64,000 bases of DNA. Source: Bolinopsis microptera. Lineage: Eukaryota; Ctenophora; Tentaculata; Lobata; Bolinopsidae. The notes beneath the pieces were generated by a model, which ran no database searches, was not told the origin of the DNA, and worked only from the letters and a program-made list of their open reading frames with translations. The stretch spans positions 8,114,635 through 8,178,634 of the forward strand of contig NC_087079.1 in the NCBI RefSeq assembly GCF_026151205.1, given 5' to 3'. Position numbers and translations under genes: made by a program. Positions 22,501 to 34,500 of the stretch are shown piece by piece. Within the stretch, counting starts at the first letter, position 1; each line of letters starts with the position of its first letter.

Positions 22501-25500
22501 CAGAGGAACTCGATATATCCTGTAATCCAATTCATGAAAATCTTTTCTTATCAAACTGAGAAATTTCGTCAAATTTAGCAAAACTTCGAATACGGTTCAA
22601 TTATAATATCTCAAACATTATGAACCGAATATGGAACCATAAAATACAAGCCTCGTCAACGTTCAATGAGCCACTAAATGTATTTACAATACAGAAACGA
22701 GTGACAGTCCGTACAGAGATGTTTAATTAAACCGGGTACAGAGTACAGAGTGTATCCCATATGTTCATTATGTACCGACTACTGAGTGTGTTCAACATCC
22801 TAGAACCTTGCCTAGACGTCTAGTAATGACTAATGAGTAATACTGGGCCAAAGTGGAAAGTTTGTTCGAATAGATGAAAAAAGTATAACAAAAGGAAATC
22901 AGAAAATACAACACTGTAGAACCATACAATATGCTGATATGATAGTAGATCTAGAGTGTAAACTGTTGTGTGCACTATACGACTAGTGCAAGTGTGCACT
23001 GTACACTATACGACTAGTGCAAGTGTGCACTGTGCACTTTACGACTAGTGCAAGTGTGCACTGTGCACTTTACGACTAGTGCAAGTGTGCACTGTGCACT
23101 GTACGACTATTGTGCTCTGTAGCCGCCTCGTAAGTTGAGGGTGGTGGTAGAGAATGATATTGTAATGTAGGGCGAGTTTGTGTAATTATACCTTATTTGG
23201 AAGTTATTTTAGAGGTTTTGATTCAATTCATAGAATCCGCTGTGGTTGTGATGATTCGAGGCTTCGTAGATAGTTTCAGGTAGTGAGTTGATTGAATTTT
23301 AGGAAATTGTTGCGAAGTGGGGAAATTGTACACTTTCTGATGTGACTGTTAAGGATTTTAAGTAAGGCAGAAACTTTAGCCACAGGACTTAATCTATCTA
23401 AACATTTTAATGATTACGATGTATCTTAAAAATAAAACTCTAAGTTTCCCTGGATCTGTGGTATAACTTACAATTTCGGGACACATTATAAAGGAGCAAT
23501 GTTTCAGACATGAACGAGCACAGTTCGAGGTCGCACAGCGTGTTTCAGATCACTGTGAACCAATGTAACACTACCACGCAACAGAAACTCTCCTCAAAGC
23601 TGTATCTGGTTGATCTGGCTGGCAGTGAAAAGGTTTGATAATCGTTTCGTTGTAAGGAATCTTGGGATCCCAAAATTGTTGATCAATTATAAAGCTCATT
23701 CTGATCACCATTTTTATAAAAATGTTGAAAATCTCAAACGATTTGGGTTTACAATTTAACGGGGTAACCATGATTGTAACATGTTAGTATGGATAGTAAT
23801 TGGTAATTAGTAAAGCACTCTGACTTACACTCCACCCCAGACTTCCAAGACGAACGCACAAGGTATGACCCTAGACGAAGCTAAGAAGATCAACACGTCC
23901 CTAATGTGTTTGGGGAAGGTCATTTCAGCTCTGTCGGAGGGACAGGGACATATCCCGTACCGGGACAGCAAACTCACTAGGGTCCTTCAGCACAGCCTTG
24001 GTCAGTTTTTAATAACGATCTGTCATCAGTAAAATAGACACTATGATTTTTCACTTCTTGTGGGGTTGTAAGAGGGATAAGTTGAAACGTGATATTGTTA
24101 CTTCTCCTCGTGAATGTGGGGGTCTAGGTCTCTTCTATACTAACGATTTTATTATAGGTTTAAAAGTGTCACTTATAGGAAAAGTTATCGATCCTAATTT
24201 CCAACATGCCTGGAAAAATATTATCATCAATCAGCTTTTACACCCAAATATACCAACTGTGTGTATAAAAAACTGTCTCACATTAAAGAATACTGGTTTT
24301 ACCTTTAACCTACTTCGCCATTATAAGCTTTGGAAGTCTATTTCTTCACAGTCAAGTAAGAGTACAGTCAACCACTGTGTGTGGGGAAGCGACGTAATAA
24401 CGGACATTGGCTCCAAGCTCTGGAACGATATTCTTATTGATAGAAATATCATCTATCTTTCTGATTTCGTTTCAGAGGAAGGTAACCTCTTAAGTTTCCA
24501 GCAATTTCTGAGAAAGTGGGGCCAAACAAGTAGTATAATCTCTTCGACTCAATATGCGAGTATAAAATTGGGAATACGTCGATTTAATAATACCGATACG
24601 TTTACAAGTAACATTACATTTATCGATACCCAACTTTCACTTCGCTTTTGGAGAGGTAGGAATACCCCCAACTCTAGAGATACTCCTCTCACTATCAAAG
24701 GTAGAAACATTCGAGATACCATGTCTAAGCGTTTAGATCCCAGCACCCTTCCTCCAATGAGGAACTGGAGTGCTAACCTCTCCTTAACGGATATTGATTG
24801 GATTAGTATTTTTACGGATATTTTTACTTCTTTCTCAAATAACTTCAAACTTATTCAGTACCAATATAAGCTCCTTCACCGGATTAGTACTTGTCGGTAC
24901 ATGAGATATAAAATGAAGATTGAAAAAGATAGTCCAAATTGCTCGTTATGTAATCACAACCTCGAAACTATCTCTCACATATTTATTGACTGTCCAGCCA
25001 CAAGCTCTTTCCTACAGGGAGTAAATCTGTTTATTAGATCGAATATTGACGCAAATTATGACGACCCATAATCCATATCGTCACTATTTGATTTGCTTAA
25101 ATCACAGAGATAAAAGTGTTAACTTCATAAATTCGGTTTGCTGTTGGTTTATTGGAAGGAGTTTCCAGAACAAGGAACCCCTATTCTGGGAGCGATATCT
25201 TAAACATCTTAAGCTTTTCTTATTAGGTGAAAAACCGGATATTATACGGTGCCTTAAAGACGTTATACCTTGATGACCATTTTATACCCAAAGTTCTGGT
25301 TCCACTATACACTCTTGTTTATTTATTTTCTCGAAAATTCAGCCGTGCCTTACCTTTACCCTTTATTTCACAAGTTGTAGCTAGTGGAGTTATCTCCACT
25401 ACTAGTATTGATATAGACTCACATTTAAAACCAGTAGTATCTCTCCTTTTTCTCTCCATCTTATGTGCAATTTATTACTCTATATCCACTGACTTTATTC

Positions 25501-28500
25501 GACGTATTATCTAAAAGAATAAAAAAAATTGTGTGCGTGTGTTTTTATATTTATTTTGCTACGGCGCATGTGAAACCCCAGGGCATCCAGCACCGGAGAA
25601 GCTGAAATGACACTCTCTGAACCCTTGGTGCCGCTCAGATTTTGCCTCTTGGCTGGTAAGCCGAGTCATGATCGATTAACTCAGCTTCTTCGGTACAACA
25701 CAGACCGGAGGGTACTATTAGCCGCTTTGCCGGTGGTATCCTCCTGGTGTCCTGGGGTTTGGCAGGTTCCTCATTTAAAAAAAAAAAAAAAAAAAAACGA
25801 TCTGTCAGATTTTTTTTAAATTATTAAAAACATATATGGGCAATTCTCATAAAAAGCGTCATTTACTCCCTCGAATTTTCAATCTCATATCATTTCATTT
25901 CAGTAAATAACAAAACGTTGATTCAAGCACCAATTGACTGATAAACGTTTGAAATCTACTGTGTCATCATATCACTTTTAACATGAATAACTTAAAAACT
26001 GATTATCAATTTAGATAATTAATTAAAAAACAGGCTTTTTTCAGAGGTGTCAGCACTTTTTCCTGTCCGTGACGCCTGAAAATGAGTCACGGACGTGACA
26101 ATGTCTTATTCTGTCACGTCTGTGATGCATCACGGGCGTGACTATGGCTTATTTTGTCGTGTCTGTGACACTTTTTTTAGAGTTTCTAATTGAATTCAAG
26201 CATTAGAACTTCCTTGATACCTCAATTAGAGTGTTCCAATTGATTCTATCAGGTATACTAAAACCTCAATAATCATTTGGGAATACAAATTCAAAGATTC
26301 AGAACCCCTAAAGTGGCAAGTCACAAAGTGCTATGATAACACAATATCTATGGTACAAAAGTGCAAAAAGCTTTTAAAGCGAGGAACAAAACATAGAAAC
26401 ATGGAATTTAACCGGATAGGAAATGGAATTATCACATCTATGTACAATGTAACAACTATAACACTCATTTGTGGAATGTAGGAGGGAGGTGAATGGTGTT
26501 CAAGGTTGCCAAAATCGATTAAATTTTGTGTTCAAAGTTACCTAGTGCCGTTAAAAGTTACCCCAGGCTGTTCCAAGTTACCCCAGGCTGTTCCAAGTTA
26601 CCCCATGTTCCAAGTTACCCCATCCTACCCTACTGTGTACGTGAAAAGTATTTATCAGTATGTATCACATACATAAATTACATACAGTTTTTAGATTTCA
26701 GCTACTCTAAAAGTGCATACAGACGGGACAAAATAAGAATTGTCCTGTCCGTGATGCATTACGGACGTGACTATTCTTATCCTGTCCTGTCCGTGACAAG
26801 TCACGGACGTGACTATTCTTATTTTGTCCTGTCCGTGACCAGTCACGGACGTGACTATTCTTATTTTGTCCTGTCCGTAACCCGTCACGGACGTGACAAA
26901 AACGTCACGGACGGACACCCAATGTAAACAAATTAAGAGAAGATATATTCACGTACTCGAAGTATGATGTCCTTTGTTTTAACGAGACTAATCTCTTGCA
27001 GGATAAGCTTCCTAATGGTATTAATGACCTAGTGCTTGAGGGATTTTATGAACCACTGTTACGAGATCCAATACGTAGTTCTGGTCGTGGTGGGGGTTTA
27101 GCAATTTATATCAATACGCGCGTATGCGAGTCTGAAAATATTGAAAAATTCTTTCCCCAAAACTTTGATGTGACAGACAAGAGTGGTGAATTCATGTTGG
27201 TAAAACTCCATAACTGCAAAGGCTTTAACAAAACAAAGATAATCGTCAATATATATCGGTCACCAGCATCAAAAAATCCTGATAATTTTAACAAACTCAT
27301 TGACTCCCTATTACACGGCATGGAAAGGCACTCGAGAAAACATACTATATTAGTCGGTGACTTCAATGTAGATCTTACACATTATGATACTGACAAACAC
27401 TGTCAAAATTTGATTGAAACTATGACCAAATACGGTTTCTTTCAGCTAGTCTCACGTCCCACACGTATCACTGATCACAGTGCCACTCTTATAGATCATG
27501 TTTACAGCAATAATGTACAACACACACACAGCTGCAATGTTCTTACTGTTGACCTGTCTGATCATCTAGCCACTCTTGTTACTATCTCACTTGGGCAATA
27601 CAGCCACATTGCAGGGAGCAGAAACAAACGACACAGAGTCGACCATGGAATGAATGTTGAAAAACGTATGTTTAACGAGTCGAACAACCTTAAATTTATA
27701 GAATTAATTGGATCCGAAATGTGGGAGGAAGTCACACGTGAAAATTGTGCTGATGAACAATATAACAAATTTATTGAAATATACGGTCAGCATTATGATG
27801 AGGCATACCCAGTGAAAACCAATCATGTGCGCCGCAAATGTGAAAGGCAGGACCCCAAACCTTTTATGCTACCCTGGCTTGAAATTGCATGTGCTCGTAA
27901 AAACAAATTATTCCATGCCAAAATAGTGGACCCAACGGAGGAAAACTACAAGGCTTACAAAAAGCATAAGGCATTCTGCGACAAGCACGTCAATAAGGCA
28001 AAAGACAAATACTACAAAACACAATTTGATAAGTATAAAGATTGTTCAAAGAAACAATGGCAGCTGATCAACACTCTACTTGGCAGAAAATCTAAATCTC
28101 ATAACAAAATTAAACTCCAAAACGCCGACGGAAATATCATAAATAGTGACAGTGATGTAGCTGAGCACTTTAACTCTTACTTCTCCAACATTGCCACAAA
28201 AATCAAAGATGCGATCAGCGCGCGTACTGTATTCGATCCAGGGGGTTTTAAACATTACCTTAGCAGCCCAGCTTCGCAGTCTATGTTCGTAAGACCAACT
28301 ACCGAAAGTGAAGTTGAACAAATTATTAGCAAGCTTAAGAATAAATCCACTCAAGACACTAAAATTGAACCCCTAAAAATGGTAAAAGACTGCCCCTCCT
28401 TCTGTAAAGTCTTGTCCATAATCATTAACACATCATTTAGTCAAGGTATCTTCCCATCATCTCTCAAAATAGCTAAAGTTATACCAATTCACAAAGGAGG

Positions 28501-31500
28501 CAGCAAATCCGACGCCACTAACTATCGACCCATATCTTTGCTGTGCACCTTTTCCAAATTGTATGAAAAACTTATGCATAATAGAGTAATGGACTTCCTT
28601 GACAAGAAAGGCTCGCTCTTTGAAGGGCAATATGGCTTCCGGCCAGGCCGATCCTGTGAGCATGCTCTTTTGGATGCTCAACACACGATTCTGAATTCCC
28701 TTGCCAAAAAGGAAGTTGCTCTATTACTCCTAGTCGACTTTAGTAAAGCTTTTGACGTTTTGTCTCATGATGTATTGATTGACAAACTCCAGCACTATGG
28801 AATCCGTGGGCAAGCTTTGCAATGGTTTAAATCCTACCTGAGCACACGTCAGCAATATGTATGTTTGAATGGTATTAAATCAGCTCTTAAACCTATTACA
28901 TACGGAGTTCCACAGGGCAGTATTATGGGACCTTTGTTATTCCTAATCTACATCAATGATATGCCAAATATCAACAGTATGATAAAGTTTATACTCTACG
29001 CTGATGATGCAAACATCATAATAAAAGGCAAAAATGCAAACGATGTTATACAAAAATTCAACCAATTCTCCCACGAGTTTGTACGCTGGGTTGACTGTAA
29101 TGGACTTGCACTTAATCTAAAAAAGACCTGCTATATGCTTTTCGGTGTTAGAAATACTGATAATACTCCAAATATTCATATTGCAGACACACAATTAGAA
29201 CGTAAAAGGGAAGCACGGTTCCTTGGCGTTATAATGGATGATAAACTAACATGGTCTAAGCATATAGCAGCTGTTAGATCAAAAATGATGCGGTATGTAG
29301 GAATTATGTATAAAATAAAACGTCACCTATCGATTCAAATAAGGCTACAGATATATCAAAGTTTTGTTCAATCGCATTTAAACTTCTGTTCAATTGTATG
29401 GGGGTTTGCAGCAAAAAATCACATTGAATCACTCTTCTCACGACAAAAACAGGGTATCAGGGCAGTAATGCCAGGTCACATTAATTACTTTTACAAAGAC
29501 GGTCGACTGCCAGAACACACAAAACAATTTTTCAATAACAATGGTATACTCACGGTGCACAGTGTTATTGTAAAAAACACACTAATTCTCATGCACCGAA
29601 TCAAACATTTCCGCAGCTCAGTCCCTCAACAAATCTGTATGACTATCCCAGAAAATGCACCCACTGCAAACTCAGATCACGTGACTGCAGCATCCTGGTT
29701 AGCCGAGTACAACACCACACATTTCAGATCTTCGATGTTCTTCAAAGGACCTTTACTCTCAATTTATGCTGTAAATGCAAATGTAAGCACCCTACCAACA
29801 CTTTTTTCCATAAACCTTTTTAAATCGGCTACAAAACGCATGCTCTTGAACCTGCAGAGTGAAAATGACGATGACACGTGGCCCAGTTTCTTATTACATA
29901 ATATTCCAGGTCTAAGAAGGTCACAACGTGTCTGAAAGTTACTGGACACAACGGTCATTATATCAGTTTAGTGAATTAGTTAATTAGTTAATTAGTAAAT
30001 CAGTTATTAGTCATATGGTTATTATTAAGTACTATATATTATATAATATTACAAAAATAAACTATGAATATATATTTGCACACAAAAAAACCAGAACAAA
30101 CTGATCACAGACTAGCGGCAACTAATATTAATGGATAAGCCACACATCCTAAATTCCAGGTCCATATTTACACTGCCACATTCCCCACTATCACTATTTT
30201 CCTATCAGCACAAACCGTAATTAATTTATTTCAACAATCACAAACACTACATATCCAAACTAATGGCATGGCATAGCATTATCTACGATATCCTAAATCA
30301 GTCCCTAACAAACTTAGCGCGAGTCTGAAAGGCTGTTGGAAGCACAGAGTGCTCCATATTTTGTTTTTATCAATAAACTTTTTTTTTCATTTTCTTTTTT
30401 AATAAATTTATTAACTGCGTGCAAATTTGTGTTTCAGATTTGATCTATTTATGATATATATTTATGATTATGTAATAAAGTTATTAATATTATATTCGTA
30501 AACATTGGCTGGCTTACAAACCAGTCCCCAAACAAACAAACACTGATTGGTCAATTTAGCAGCTAAAAAGTCTGCAAACTGCTGACACTACAATGGTGTC
30601 CAATAGAGATCTTTATAAGCTAACGCATGATATAACTTTTATAGAAATTGGAGGAAAAAATTTCTATTAGTGACTTGTGACGCTTTTTATGAGAATTGCC
30701 CATATGCCAGTTGAGCAGAGGGTGTGGTCGTCAGGTAACAGGTTAAGTTATGTTAATGTGAATTTAAATTTCAGGTGGTAATTCCAGAACTACAATAGTA
30801 ATCTGTATGTCAATGGATGCTACCAATGAGAGCGAAACTAAGTCTACTCTTGCTTTTGGGACTCGGTAAGTGCAATTAACCAATAATACTCACAACTTTT
30901 TGCTCAAACTTTAAACTGCGAATTTTAAACGTATATCCCCACTTTTTTAAATAACGACCATTTGTTTTAGAGCGAAGAAGATCAAGAACGTGGTAACACC
31001 CAACATAGAGCTGTCACACGACGAGCTGAAGAAGAGATACGACAGAATCAAGCACATGTACGAGAAATGTAACTCAGAGTTACTACGGTGGAGAAGCGGT
31101 TAGTTTACTTACCTCACTACTTACCTTTACTTACCTCCTACTTACCTCACTACTTACCTTTACTTACCTCCTACTACTATTACTGATAAATGACAAGTCT
31201 AGACGAAAGCTGGCTGATGATATTATACATTTATCTGACCCATCTGGTGCTCTTATTAGTTTTTGGCGACTCCACAAAAGCTTTGTTAAGAGTTAATAAG
31301 AGAAAGAATTCCTTATATAATATAAAGAATTCTAGGAAGTGAATGAAATTTTATATTTCGCATCCCTCAGGTGAATCAGTTAACGAAGAAGACCGAGTAG
31401 AGCTAATGACCAGTATGACTGATATAACTATGAGTAGCTACCCTCCCACTCAGCCCACGTGCACGTGCACGAGCGCGCCGACTGTGATCCCAGTGTGCAC

Positions 31501-34500
31501 GTGCACAAACATAGTTCCCGTAATCAGGGCTGGTACACAGCACAGAGCACCTTGTCTGGTTAATCTGAATGAGGACCCCCAGGAGGGGGAGTATCTGTCC
31601 ATTGACATTCCAGAGGTGCGTGACACGTGACATTGAATACTTTATTTAGAAATAAGTTGGAAAACTTAACTTGTGGGATGATTGTTTATCAGTCCATAAA
31701 TTTGCAAACTAATTTTACTTATTAACTGATCTATATAATCTATATGTTATTGATTAATAGTGAACGATTGTTATCGATAGTTGACAATTGCTAATGGTGG
31801 CTGTCATTGATAATATTAATTTAATTGTTTTCAGGGTATGCTCCTGGTAGGAAGTTCCCAAGTCCCAGACACTGTCGACATTTATCTGTCCGACGTTCTT
31901 ATACACCCAATCCACTGGTAAGCTTCTTCCTCTAAAACGAGTCAACTCGATTTTCTATAGCAAAACTAAGGAATTAGCTTGTTTTTTCTTATGTAGCGAT
32001 AATATATTGACTCGGCTACAGCAACTGTTTTGAAATTCATTTTTATTTTTCCACAGCAAGCTAGAAAACTGCGAAGGGAGAGTTTTCTTGAAACAGTGGG
32101 AATCAGAGGCGACTGTCTTTGTCAACGGGCAGCTTTTGATCGGTGAAATTACCTTGAACCACGGAGACAGGGTTATCTTCGGAGGTGGCCACTATTTCAG
32201 GTTCATTTGATCACAGTTTCCCGTATTTATAGTTAAGTAATTATAAACCCGGAAATCTTCATAATAACTGCTAATTATACTTATAATCTAGCTATAAAAA
32301 TGAAATAGATATAAGATTATCGATTAAGATTATCAACACTTAACAAAAACGGCACTATAACATGCTATTTTTTAAACATAGCTGCATAATGAGAGTGCTA
32401 ATATTCAATGTTTCAACATTTTTAATTACGAACAGGTTCACAGCACCTGGTGGGACTGTTGTTTTACCGGAAAATAAACTACGGAACGTGGCAGACTACG
32501 AGTTTGCTAAAACAGAACTCATCAACTCGTGAGTTGGTTCATTTTTGATCCAAATCACAGTTTTTAAAGATCATCCCAGAAATCCAGCAATTTCTATAAC
32601 GAAACGAAACGAAACATAGTATTTACTACCGCGCTTCTATGCGGCAAAGATATTGTATACAATATAACTAAATAGCTTACACAATAAAGTGCCCAAGTCT
32701 GAACGGCTCTCCTAAAAAACTTTCCTCTTCGGAACAAAAAGTTAAAAACAAACACGGATTTAAACAATAAAATTTCAGAGTAAATAACCAGAAGCACATG
32801 AAGCTGATGACAGAGAACGAATCACTGAGCAGAGAGTTGGATAAAGCCAGGAATAAGATATCGGAGATGACTTGTGAACTGGAGGCTGGGCAGGCCATCA
32901 TTGAGGTACGGATTTAGTTTAATTTAAATGAATAAATAGATAAATCATTTTTTTACAGCGCAATTATATTTGATTAAAGAGAATGATTTCGCCTCTCATT
33001 TTAAAATTTCGCACTTTTTTTGTTATTCGTTGACGTTTTTAACGTTATACTCGCCCGCTCAAACTCAAATCGATAGTGTTTGTTCAATAAGATATCTGAG
33101 TTAATTCAAGTTCTGATCATCTCAGATGACAGATCTGACTGTGTTCTCAGACTTGCCCATGCAATATGTTTTCTAAATGCTTTATCATATTGCTCATTGT
33201 TACCATTATTATACTGCATTGTGATTTGTGAATGAATTGTCTATGAGTCCAAGTTTGGAATGGGTGAGATCACGTGTTTTTCTAGTCCAAAGCCGAAGTG
33301 ATATCACGTGATACGTACCTATTCCTTGAGGGACCGTTCTTTCCACATAATTATTATCTCCCCAAACCATCCCTGTATCTCCTGATTCTAAGAAAAGTAG
33401 ATGTGTCCCTGTGTTGTACTCCACTCCTGAAATATCCCTGGCTATTTCACTTACTTTTTATATCAGAATTTATTAGACCAAGATCGTAAATTGAAATAAT
33501 TTTACCGCCAGCGTAATTTTAAATCCTATGTTTACGCAAGTAGCAATATTTAGCATTCGAACTCGCTCAGCTCAAGTTTACCTTTTCTGTTGATGGGAAG
33601 GTCGCCGTCTGATATGAGTTTATCATCAAGGTGCACAATGTAAAATTGCTGTCCTGAAAATAGTTTTCAGGAAACTTTCTAAACTTTTTACCAAGAATTG
33701 TTGCTTAAAGAATAGAGAGGGTTTCAACGGTAAAAATCACAGGATTAGAAAGAATCGACTGTCCAAGTTTAAATATAGAACCAAGCCGAAAATATTCACT
33801 AACGTCAATAAGTCAAAGTTTGAATTTTACCTATTTCCACCTTGAGCGAGAAGGTAACATTGGATTTTATATAAAGTGGGAACTTTAACTCCGCTCCCCA
33901 CACTTTATTTCTCATTGTATTAAGGATCAAGTTATTTTCGTGAAACCTTAAGCCGTAGTTAAACACTGCGTTTCTCCGATCCTTTTTTAACACCTGTTTT
34001 GTAGGGACTTTGGATAAAACAGGTGAACATGCAAAAAATCAATATAATCGAAAAGAGAAGTATTTGATAAATTTGTAAAATCCATATATTCGACGAATTG
34101 CCCAATCCAGGAAATAAAACCAAATTTCTAAATCACTTAAAAATTCGACCATGAATTTAATCAACTAATTTTTGGATCCTTTGAAATAGAAACCTCCCAA
34201 ACCTGAAAGTTGTTCTTATTCGTCAACTTCTTGTGGGGATCTAAGTTTCTTCCTGAAATTACTATCACGTCTCCAATTTGAAGAGACTGTGAAAGTAATA
34301 TCGGGTTACCGTATCCAGGAAAATCAAAATTCGTTCTCTTTCGGGCCTCCCATCCTAGTGTGGGAAATTAGCTATTGTTATCTCTTTTAACAAAGAGTCT
34401 GGTTAAATATCCTACAGGGATGAGAAGACTGGACCAGGGTTATTTTTGGTAGAGTTGAGTAATTACTAATTAAATTAAATGACATTTTACATCCCTAAAT

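Larger units (their letters stand above)
25834..30705. mobile_element. DNA-transposon-like element with 28-bp perfect TIRs, containing a LINE
   Basis: A 28-base sequence beginning ATATGGGCAATTCTCATAAA at 25834-25861 is found as its exact reverse complement at 30678-30705. The intervening 4.8 kb includes a LINE (26918 to about 30.1 kb). The host element without it would be about 1.5-1.8 kb, non-autonomous, with no transposase frame visible. The target-site duplication is unresolved (ATAT-type flanks). It lies in kinesin intron 7, 26 bases after the L1-like element's target duplication. Confidence 0.7.

Noticed and set aside
26526-26927. 133-codon frame with repeated [10 protein letters not shown]-like peptide
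   Set aside because: The peptide repeat is the translation of a palindromic tandem array that is equally open on the other strand.
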